Below, one piece after another: positions 34,961 to 43,842 of a DNA stretch of 64,000 nt. The position numbers and the translations under genes were made by a program. The notes beneath the pieces were generated by a model. The model saw only the letters and a program-made list of their open reading frames with translations. It was not told where the DNA came from and did no database searches. The stretch's first letter is position 1; each line of letters starts with the position of its first letter. The stretch is from Bettongia penicillata ogilbyi (taxonomy: Eukaryota; Chordata; Mammalia; Diprotodontia; Potoroidae), in the NCBI GenBank assembly GCA_023548195.1, contig JAJHZJ010000419.1, positions 2,044,773-2,108,772 on the forward strand, in the 5' to 3' direction.

Positions 34961-35489
34961 GCCAATATCTTTTAATTTGTGAACAAATTGGCTTCAAGTG
35001 AGGCAGTTTCACGAAGTCATCAGCCTCACTCTCTACTCCAGAGTCATCATAGTTCAATGGCAGGACAAAGTCAAGACAGCTGGCGATGGCTGAGGATGCA
35101 GTGGATGACCTTGGTGTCTTCAGTGTCTAACCAAGCTCTAAGCACCCCACATTGCCTCCTTCAGCTGCCTTCATGGCAGTGGGAACAATTTGTTCTCATC
35201 CACCCATTCCACCAGCAGAAGTATTCACATGCTTGGTTACCTTCTTTGATTACCCTCAAGCTGATCTGACCCATCTGCAAAAATGGTTTTCCAGGGTGTG
35301 GCCTTTGTGCATGCTGCAGTTTCTTGGAGTCACACATCAGAACTGGGTGGAACAAGTGGACAATAAAGGTGAAAAGAGTCCTGGAAAGGACTTGGCAACC
35401 ATCACACCAAAGGTACTGGTCCTCCCTGAACACACCCTATACCCCTGTCATCACATGACCTTCTCACCACCAACACTGTTTTCCATTTA

Positions 35490-36250
35490 CCTAAACACAA
35501 TAAAATTTTATGAATGCACCCTCGCAGCAAACATTGGCATCTAATGGACAATATGATTATAAGGAGAAGAGACAGACAAAATGTGAGAGTGACAAAGGCA
35601 ATATTTCATGCAGAGTACTGGACTGATCATAGACTTATCCTTTCCAAGTTAATTATTTGCATTCATCAAAACTACCTCCCCCAAGGCAAAGTGACTACCA
35701 GAAGAATTAATGTCAGCAAATTACAGCTCTTCTTTGAGAGGGAACAGTTTGTTGCTAACTTGGGGGGAAAGTTGAGCCAACACACGGTTGGCAACAGGGG
35801 AGCAGAAAAGGAGTGGGAAGTTTTCGGAGACTTGGTATACAACACTGCATTTGCTCATCTGGGTCAGAACACTCACAAACACCAAGACTGGCTTGATGAA
35901 AATGATGGGGAAGTTCAGAAGCTGCTAAATGAAAAACGTGAACCCCACAGGATTTACCAACAAGATAGATCATCCACCTCTAAGAAGATAGCATTTAATT
36001 CCATCAAAAGCCAAGTACAAGCAGAGCTTAGAGATGCAGGATTCCTGGCTCAATAAGAAGGCAAATTAAACTGAGTTTTATGCTGATAGTAACAATCCAA
36101 AGGGCTTTTATGATTTCCTGAAAACTACTTACGGACCAAAATTCTATGGTGTATTACAACAACTCAGTGCTGATGGAGCCACGTTGATTAGTGATAAGGA
36201 CATGATCCTAGAAAAATGAACTTAACAATTCCATAATGTTCAATCAATGC
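35490..36250 (+). pseudogene. RTE LINE: endonuclease C-terminal remnant and linker
   Basis: An open frame of 180 codons (35514-36056) includes W-T-D-H-R-L-I-L-S-K-L, where D-H is the catalytic end of the exonuclease/endonuclease/phosphatase fold that nicks target DNA. The linker to the reverse transcriptase follows (E-W-E-x-F to N-P-K-G-F-Y-D-F). The N-terminal two thirds of the endonuclease, with its other catalytic residues, is absent. A stop follows at 36054-36056, and further stops lie near 36220. Confidence 0.7.
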
Positions 36251-37740
36251 TGTGGCCATTGACTTTTTACCTCAGGTTGAAGTCAATACTTCCTTAGCTG
36301 AACTCCCAACTGAAGAAGATGTTTTGAGGGCCATTAGGCTCCTTTCATGTAGCAAAGCACCTGCTGATTCTATTCCGGCTGAGATTTATACAATAGGGGG
36401 ACCGCTGATCATACAAAAGTTGACTGAAACTTTCCAAGTTATATGGAAGAGGATGTTATCTCCCAAGAGTTCAATGATGCCAGCATTGCCCATTTCTGTA
36501 AAGTTTAAGGGAATAGATTGTTCTACGATAATCACAGCGGGGGGGGGGATCTCTCTCTTGGTCATTGCTGACAAAATTCTTGCTAGAGTCCTCCTTAATG
36601 GGCTGATCCTTCACCTGGAAGATGGATATACCTGAGAGTCAGTGTGGCTTCAGAAAGGGCCAAGGAATAGTCTATATGGGGTTTGCTGCTTGACAACCCC
36701 AGGAGAAATGCCACTAGCATAACAGAGGTCTGTACGCAATGTTTGTAGATCTGACCAAGGCCTTTGACACTGTTAGTCCTTAGGCTTATTGGAAATCATG
36801 TCAAAATTTGGTTGCCCAGAGAAGTTCATCAGTATTGTACATCCATTTCATGATGTTGCCCTGGTTCTGGAGAGTGGACAATGCTCTCATGCCTTCCCAG
36901 TCACCAATGGAGTGAAACAGGGCTATGTGCTTGTTTCTATGTGTTTTCAGGCATGTTGTCAAATGCTTTCAATGAGGATGAACACGGCATCGAGGTCAAC
37001 TACCATAATGATGGTAAGTTCTTCAATTTGAAAAGACTACAAGCCAAGATCAAAGAGGAGGGAGTGTTGTTGCATGATTTTCTGTTTGGAGATGGTTCTA
37101 CACTCAATGTAGCTTCTGGAGCTGAGATGCAACAAAGTATGTATCAATTCTCTGCTGCCTCTGCTAACTCTGACCTAATAATTAACATCATGAAAACAAA
37201 GGGGCTCCATCAGCCAGCACCACACTATCCATATGTGGAACCATTGGTTACAACAAATGGAGATGTTTTGAATGCAGTGGATAAATTCACTTACCTTGGT
37301 AATGTACTTTCCAGGGATGTATACATTGAAGAAAAAAGTTTGGGAGAGAAGTATTAGACTGACTACCAAACTAAAGGTCTACAGAGCCATTGTGTTGACC
37401 TTATTGTTGTATGCCTGTGAAACATGGACAGTCTACCAGCACCATGCCAGGGAACTGAATTCCTTCCAATTAACCTCTTAGGAAGACCCTGAGGATCACC
37501 TGGCAGGATAAGGTACTAGACACTGAAGTCCTTGCTCAAGCTGAACTGCCAAGCATTCAGACTATGCTTCAGAGAGCTCAACTCCAATGAGCAGTCATGT
37601 TATTCTAATGCAAAATGTACACTTACTAAAAAGACTTTTATGGAGAACTCACATGAGACAGATGATCACATGGTGGTCAGAAGAAGCAACACAAGGACAC
37701 TCTCAAAGTCTCTCTCAAGAACTTTGGATTTGACTGTGTG
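36250..37740 (+). pseudogene. RTE LINE: reverse transcriptase remnant
   Basis: Copies LINE RNA into DNA at the nicked target when active. Visible motifs in order: L-P-T-E-E-D-V and S-K-A-P (36300-36360), a D-L-T-K-A-F-D-T-V-S block (36751-36777) that carries one catalytic Asp, F-P-V-T-N-G-V-K-Q-G (36893-36922), F-L-F-G-D-G at about 37079-37096, where the family has F-A-D-D, and Y-A-C-E-T-W-T-V-Y (about 37410-37435). Loss of the second Asp would by itself abolish catalysis. The segments lie in different frames, and G-rich slippage at 36540-36548 marks one shift. Confidence 0.78.
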
Positions 37741-37962
37741 ACATGGGAGACACTGGCACGGGACTACTCAGTATGTCATGCCCGCATTAGAAAAGTTGCT
37801 GTGCTCTATGAGCAAAGGAGAATTGAGACAGCACAAAGGAAACATAGAATGCACAGATTTGGAGTATCCATGCCAAATATTCACATGGACTATCTGTGCC
37901 CAATCTGTGGTAGCGCATTCTGAGCTCGTATTGGTCTGATCAGCCACAGATGGACACACTGA
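37738..37962 (+). pseudogene. RTE LINE: C-terminal C2H2-type zinc-finger remnant
   Basis: Open from 37738 to TGA at 37921-37923, then readable to TGA at 37960. C-P-I-C-G-S-A-F (Cys codons at 37897-37899 and 37906-37908), then A-R-I-G-L-I-S-H-R-W-T-H (His codons at 37945-37947 and 37957-37959), gives a C-x2-C ... H-x3-H pattern. The first TGA falls inside the finger where the family appears to have Arg, another CGA to TGA candidate. Confidence 0.7.
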
Positions 37963-38026
37963 AACTTCACTTTATCATGGTTAAGTCATTTTGGTCCTCT
38001 TTGAGAATGGACAGCCACCAACTAAC

Positions 38027-38476
38027 CATATATACATATATGTATGTATGTATATTTGTATGCATACATACATGCACATTTATAATTCATACACACATGC
38101 ATATATCTATGTATGTGCATACATAAAATGTATGTCCACATGCATTGTGTGCACACATACAGTATGCATACATGTGTACATGTGTGTACAACTATGGATA
38201 TATAGGTACACATGTATATGCATACATGTATGTAGCTATGTGTGCATGTGATGTATGCATTTGCATATAGCTGGATATATACATGCAATCACATGTGAGG
38301 TATATACATATATAGCTACATGTACATGCATGTGACATATATGCATGGTGTTTATGTAGCTACGTATACTATATGCATATGATATACACATATGTATAGA
38401 GCTATAAATGCATATATATGTATATATACATGTGATGTAGATACATATGTATAGAGGACATACACACAATACAGAA
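38027..38476. repeat. TATG/TACA/CATG microsatellite, 450 bp
   Basis: Long imperfect ATGTAT, ACATGC and TGCATA units beginning right at the RTE LINE 3' end, as expected if it grew from the short tandem tail that RTE elements carry in place of poly(A). All open frames here are repeat by-products. Confidence 0.9.
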
Positions 38477-38579
38477 ATACATATAGAAAGGCAGTAAAAT
38501 ATTGGCCCTCAACCTCAGAAAATTTGAGTTCATGGCCTACTTCTTTTTGGGAGGTGGTGTTAAGTTTGCTTTTGTTTAA

Positions 38580-38755
38580 TAGCAAAAAGAGCAGTGGGTC
38601 TCTTGGACCTGAGTGCAAATTGTGGTTTTGCTCCTTACACATTGTGTCATCCAGTGTAAGTCACTTAGCCTTTATGAGTTCCAGTTTCTTCATTTCTCTA
38701 ATGAAGGGATTGGTCTCGAGTTCCAATGTTTCTTCAAGTTCTTGAACTTTGATTT
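38580..38755 (+). mobile_element. MIR SINE, sense
   Basis: AGCAGTGGGTCTCTTGGACC, AGTGTAAGTCACTTAGCCTT, CAGTTTCTTCATTTCTCTAA, GAAGGGATTGGTCTCGAG and CTTCAAGTTCTTGAACTTTG follow the sense MIR order. Confidence 0.65.
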
Positions 38756-38859
38756 GGTAACCCTTTAGTAGTTAAGAATCAGATTTTCAATAACTTTCTT
38801 CCCAAAAGTACTGCATTTCCAAAAACTAGAAGTATCTATCTATAGAAAAAGGAATTCCC

Positions 38860-39110
38860 TATATAATGAAGTCCTCCAGGTACTCCTTTTTGAGGATGAC
38901 ATTTTGCCAGTTTCATTAAACTCAAATCATCAAAGAACTTTCTTAACATTGTTTTGTAACCACTCAAAAGTGTTTCACCTAATCATCCATGTAGGAAAAT
39001 CTGAGGGGATGAAAGTCGCTATTGTTCAATTTATGACTTGCAGTCACAGCACAGAAATTGAATACCTCCTTGAATGACTCCAGTTGCTCCCTAAAAAGTA
39101 GCTCCGTATT
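38860..39110 (+). mobile_element. Non-LTR reverse transcriptase palm fragment
   Basis: One frame is open for 67 codons (38874-39074). It starts L-Q-V-L-L-F-E-D-D-I-L, which fits the L-F-A-D-D-I catalytic motif of non-LTR reverse transcriptases (Ala changed to Glu), and continues to V-G-K-S-E-G-M-K-V, which fits the following K-S-K-V-M motif. TGA comes at 39075. The clade is not determined. It could belong to another LINE distinct from L1. Confidence 0.5.
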
Positions 39111-39349
39111 TTAATACCAATATTTTCCTGATAATTGCTAGATGACTTTGAATCATAGAATGCCACTCTCTCTACTTGTCCAACTCTCTTACAGTGATTT
39201 TAGACCCATTTTTCCAATTTATCTAGACTATTGTAAACTAGAGTAATAAGAACATATGCAACACTCTATAAGTTAATATTATCTCTAAGTTTTAATAGTT
39301 CTATTTTTTATTATTTTTCCACTCTCCAAATATTATTCTGAGCCAGTTG

Positions 39350-40640
39350 TTGCTCTATGGCTACTTTCTGTCACAGTTTTCTAGTTTTCCCAGCAATTTT
39401 TGTCAAATAATGATTTCTTATCCTAGAAGCTGGAGACAGAGATAATCAAACCTTAGTTTATTATAGTCATTGACTACTGGGTCTTGTTTACATAACATGT
39501 TGCACTGATCCACCACTATTTCTTCACCAGGACTAAGTAGTTTTGATGATTGCTGCTTTATAATAGTTTTAGATCTGGTACAGCCAAGCTGTCTTTCCTT
39601 GCATTTCTTTTTATTAATTCCCTGGATACTCTGGACCTTTTGTTCTTCCATTTGAATTTTGTTATTTTTAATTTGTTCTTTTTCTAGCCTTTTAGCTGCA
39701 TGCCCAATTCATTGATCTCCTCTTTCTCAACTTTTTCACTTTTAGACTCTTAGAGATGTAAAATTTCTCTTAAGTTGTCTTTGGCTGCATCCTGCAAGTT
39801 TTAGTAAGTTGTCTCATTATTGTCATTCTCTTGGATGAGGTTATTGATTTATGATTTATGATTTGTTTGACAATTCATTGTTTAGGATTAGATTATTTCA
39901 TTTCCAATTAATTTTTAGTTCATCTTTCCATGGCCCTCTATCATATGCAAATTTTGATCTTAAAAGGATGCATTTAGTATTTCTGCCATTATGCATTGAA
40001 CTGTGAGGTTTTTACGCCAAGTACAGGGTCAATTTTGTGTAGATGCTATGTATCATTGAGAAAAAGATGTATTTCTTTGTATCCACAGTTGATTTCCTCC
40101 AGAGGTCTACCATGTCTAACTTTTCTAAAATTCTGTTCTCCTTCCTGACTTTTCTGGTGTATTTTGTGGTTTGATTTATCTAATTCAGTGAGAGTGAGAT
40201 TCAGATTCCCCATTACAATAATTATGCTGTTTACTTCTTCCTATAACTCACTTAACTTCTCCTCTAAGAACATGGATGCTATGCCACTTGGTGCACATAT
40301 ATTTATTACTGATATTACTTCATTGTCTATGTTGCCTTTTAGCAAGATGTAGTTTCCTTCCTTACCTCTTTTAATTAGGTCTACTTTTGCTTTTGCTTTG
40401 TCTATGACAGAACTGCTACCCTTGCTTTTTTTTTTTTTACTTCAACTGAAGCGTAATATATTCTACTCCAGTCTTTTATCTTTTTTCTGTATCTTTCTAC
40501 TTCAAATGTGCTTCTAATAAACAACATGTAGGATTATAGTTTTTAATCCTCTCTGCTATCTATTTCCATGTCATAGGAGACTTCATCTCGTTCACCTTTA
40601 TAGTTATGATTACTGTGTCTTTCCATCCTATTCCCACATT
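39350..40640 (-). mobile_element. Old L1 (nest level 1): ORF2 remnant, antisense
   Basis: Antisense ORF2 from a C-terminal region (39390-39690: TCCCAGCAATTTTTGTCAAA, TTTTGATGATTGCTGCTTTA) into the endonuclease side (40130-40440: GATTCAGATTCCCCATTACA, GGATGCTATGCCACTTGGTG, TTACTTCATTGTCTATGTTG). Most of the reverse transcriptase seems deleted between the two. The inter-ORF region and ORF1 of the same L1 follow to the right. Confidence 0.7.
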
Positions 40641-41160
40641 TTTGCTTTTCTCTCTTTTCTCCCTTTCCCTCCTTATGCTTCCTACCACTGCCACCTTCAA
40701 TCTGCCCTTCCTTCTATCAGCAGCCCCTCCCTTTTCTTTCCCCTTCTCTCTCCTACTTCCTATAGAATAAGATACATTTCTAGACCAAATTGAGTGTGGT
40801 TATTCCCTTTTTAAGCCAAATATGATGAGAGTAAGATTCAAACAATGCTTGCCCCTTTCCTGTAATAGGTCTTTGTGCTCTTCCTGTGATGCAGTTCACC
40901 CTTTTCCTCTTTCTCCTTTCCTCTTTTCCCAGTGCAATCCTTTTTTCACCTCTCAATTTTTTCTCATTACATCAAAGCTAACTTATATTCTGTCTATGGA
41001 TTCCCTTCTAAATGCCATAATTAAGATAAAGCTCTCAAGAGTTACAAGTATCATCTTCCTGTGTAGGGATGTAAATACTTTAACCTTACTAACTTTTTTC
41101 CCCTTTTCTGTTTACCTTATTACTGTTCTCTTGAGTCTTATATCTGACCCTGTTTAATTG
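40641..41160 (-). mobile_element. Old L1 (nest level 1): inter-ORF region
   Basis: Pyrimidine-rich on the plus strand (CTTTTCTCTCTTTTCTCCCT), with TCCTATAGAATAAGATACAT, CCAAATTGAGTGTGG, and TGTAGGGATGTAAATACTTT. The same blocks, in order, form the first part of the HAL1 3' UTR in the younger copies. So HAL1 3' UTRs contain L1 inter-ORF sequence. Confidence 0.7.
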
Positions 41161-41670
41161 AATGTCCATTCTTTCCCCTGAAAGATTATACTCAATTTTG
41201 TTCAATGGTTGATTTTGAAATTAATCCTAGCTCCTTTTCCTTCTAGAATATCATATTCTAGGTCCTCTAGTCCTTTAATATAGAAGCAGCTAAATCTTGC
41301 ATAATCCTGACTGTGGTTCCATAATATTTAAATTGTCTCTTTCTGGCTGCTTGCAGTATTTTCTCCTTGACCCAACCATTCTGGAATTTGGCTACAATAT
41401 TTCTTGGAATTTTCATTTTGAAATCTCTTTCAGGATGTGATTGGATTCTTTCAACGACTTGTTTGTCTTCTGGTTCTGGGATCTTAGGGTAATTTTCCTT
41501 GATAATTACTTGAAAGATGCTGTATGAGCTCTTTTTTTTGATCATGGCTTTCAGGTAATTCAATAATTCTTAAATTATCTCTCATGGATCTACTTTCCAG
41601 GTCAGTTGCTTTTCCACTGAGGTATTTTATATTTTCTTCTTCTTTTTTTCATTCTTTTGATTTTGTTTGA

Positions 41671-41713
<43 letters not shown>

Positions 41714-41830
41714 TGTACAGTCATTAGCTGCCATTTGCCCATTTCTAATTTTTAAGAAATTATTTTCTTCAGTTATCTTTTGTACCTCTTTTCCCATTTG
41801 GTCAATTTGACTTTTTAGGGAGTTTTATCT
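41161..41830 (-). pseudogene. Old L1 (nest level 1): ORF1 C-terminal half
   Basis: The longest minus-strand frame (41563-41267) contains E-N-Y-P-K-I-P-E-P-E-D and P-R-N-I-V-A-K-F-Q-N-G-W-V-K-E-K-I, the end of the RRM-like domain and the ORF1 C-terminal domain. The preceding coiled-coil end is at 41600-41830, split by an (AT)n repeat at 41675-41710. ORF1 resumes beyond the nested elements at about 47845. Confidence 0.75.
41675..41710. repeat. (AT)n microsatellite
   Basis: 18 uninterrupted AT units inside the old L1 ORF1. Confidence 0.95.
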
Positions 41831-41949
41831 TCAATCACTTTTTCAGGTATTTGATAGTCAATTATTTCCTGCATGCATTTAGAAAAGATTCTTTTTTAAA
41901 AAATGTATTTACAAAACCACTTAAAATAAATAACTGCTGTTATATTCTA

Positions 41950-43842
41950 CCACAATATTGATTTAAAATTTTTTAATATATAATTTATTTATTTTTCAGC
42001 TCTCAACATTCACTTCCTCAAGAATTTAAATTCAAAAAATTTTTCCCCATCTCTCCCCACCACCCACCCCAGGACGACATGCACCCATTCCTCCAATCTG
42101 TCTTCCCTTCTATTGTCCCCCTTTTTCCAATCCCCTCCTCTCTATTTTCCTGTAGGGCAAAATAGATTTCTATACCCTGTATACAAATGCACATTTTATT
42201 TTCCAGTTGCATGCTAAAACAATTTTTAACACTGATTATTAAAGCTTTTAGTTTCATATTCTCTTCTTTCATACCTCCCCACTCACCCTCATTGAGTGCA
42301 CAAGCACTTCAATATAGGTCATACATGTATAGCCATGAAAAACACTTCCATAATATTTATGTGGTTAAAGACTAACCTCATCTCCCTCTATCGTATCCTG
42401 CCCTGCATATATTCCATTCTCTCCCTTGACCTGTCCTCCCACAATAATGTTTACTTCTGATTATCTCTTTCCTCAATTTGCTGTTGGTTCTATTATCTTC
42501 CCTCTCCTATTCCCTTCCTCCTGCCATTCTGCAGAGTAAAATAGATTTCCATATCCAGTTGAGTGTGTATTATTAGCTCCTTAAACCAAATCTCATGAGA
42601 GTAAAGCTCACTTATTTCCTTTCACTTCCCTGCTCTTCCTCTCCATTATAAAAGCTCTTTCTTGCATCTTTTATGTGAGATGATTTGCTACATTCTACCT
42701 CTCCCTTTCTCTTACTCATAGTACATTCCGCTCAAGAGTAAATTTTATTTTTTAGGTATTGTCCTTTTATATTCAGCTCACCCTGTACACCCTGTACCCT
42801 CTGCCCATGTATGTGTGAGTGTGTGTGTATACATAAACACACATACAGATATATACATACAAATATATACCCATGTACATATACATATCTACACATATAT
42901 AATATACACATACACACATATCCATACTCATCTTCATATATATTCCCTCTAACTACACTAATACTGGAAAAGGTCCAATGTGTTACAAAAAACATCTTTC
43001 CATGCAGGAATTAAATAATCAAACATTAATGAGTTCCTTAAGGCTTCTCTTTTCTGTTTATCTTTTTTCTGTCTCTTTTGATTCTTATATTTGAAAGACA
43101 AATTTTCTCTTCAGCTCTGGTCTTCTCAACAAGAATGCTCGGAATTCTTCTATTTCATTTAAATTTCATTTTTCCTTGAAGTATTATACTCAATTTTGCT
43201 GAGTAGGTGATTCTTGGTTTTATTCCTAGCTCCTTTGACCTCTGGAATATCATATTCTAAGCCCTTCACTCCCTTAGTGTAGAAGCTGCTAAATCCTGAG
43301 TTCTCCTGATTGTATTTCTGTAATACTTCATTTGTTTCTTTCTGATTGTTTATAATATCCTCTCCTTCACCTGGGAACTCTGGAATTTGGCTACAATATT
43401 CTTAGGAGTTTTCCTTTTGGGATCTATTTCAGGAGGTGATTGGAGGATTCTTTCCATTTCTATTTTGCCCTCTGGTTCTAGAATATCAGGACAGTTTTCC
43501 TTGATAATTTCTTGGAAGATGATGTCTAGACACTTTTTTTGATCATGGTTTTTGAGTAGGCCAATAATTTTTAAATTATGTCTCCTGGATCTATTTTCCA
43601 GGTCAGTTGTTTTTCCAGTGAGGTATTTCACATTGTCTTCTATTTTTTCATTATTTTGGCTTTGTTTTAGAATTTCTTGGTTTCTCATAAAATCATTAGT
43701 TTTCATCTGCTCCATTCTAAATTTTAAAGAATATTTTCTTCAGTGATCTCTTAAACCTCCTTTTCCATTTGGCCACTTCTGCTTTTTAAAACATTTTTCT
43801 CCTCATTGACTTTTTAGACTTCTTTTGCCATTTGGGTTAGTG
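41950..43842 (-). mobile_element. HAL1 copy F (nest level 2), 3' part
   Basis: Older HAL1. On the minus strand: ORF1 C-terminal half at 43842-43100 (the frame at 43715-43350 contains R-R-H-N-L-K-I-I-G-L-L, E-N-C-P-D-I-L-E-P and P-K-N-I-V-A-K-F-Q), then a 3' UTR with CA/TA microsatellite (42815-42945) down to about 41950. It is cut by HAL1 copy C at GGTTAGTG and resumes at 46755. The left edge is approximate. Confidence 0.75.
42815..42945. repeat. TACA/TATA microsatellite in the HAL1 copy F 3' UTR
   Basis: GTGTGTGTGTATACATAAAC and following TACA/TATC units, at the same relative place as the TG repeats of copies A-D. Confidence 0.85.

Larger units (their letters stand above)
32201..34964 (-). 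mobile_element. HAL1 copy B, near full length, inserted in the RTE LINE
   Basis: Same layout as copy A on the minus strand: 5' end GGCCAAGATGGCGGAGTAC, GC-rich 5' UTR (34340-34960), ORF1 (about 34300-33195) and 3' UTR with TG microsatellite at 33016-33059. The A-rich end lies at 32201-32217. An 11-bp target-site duplication (ATATCTTTTAA) flanks it, making the insertion unambiguous. About 2.76 kb. ORF1 is broken, so the copy is inactive. Confidence 0.88.
34976..38026 (+). mobile_element. RTE-type LINE (shares its tail with Mar1), degenerate
   Basis: Non-LTR retrotransposon with an apurinic-type endonuclease, reverse transcriptase and C-terminal zinc finger. The 5' block (34976-35110) resembles the antisense of the Mar1 body. 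About 35110-35450 is unassigned 5' sequence. Most of the endonuclease is missing: coding similarity starts near 35490 and reaches the conserved D-H pair at 35625-35630. Reverse transcriptase covers about 36250-37480 in several frames. The 3' end (GTCCTCTTTGAGAATGGACA) matches the Mar1 tail. Many stops and frameshifts; dead. The RTE clade is my best call, from the tail shared with Mar1 and the general protein order. Confidence 0.75.

Noticed and set aside
38022..38642. Several 77-96 codon frames on both strands
   Set aside because: They come from the TATG/TACA microsatellite, which stays open in several frames.
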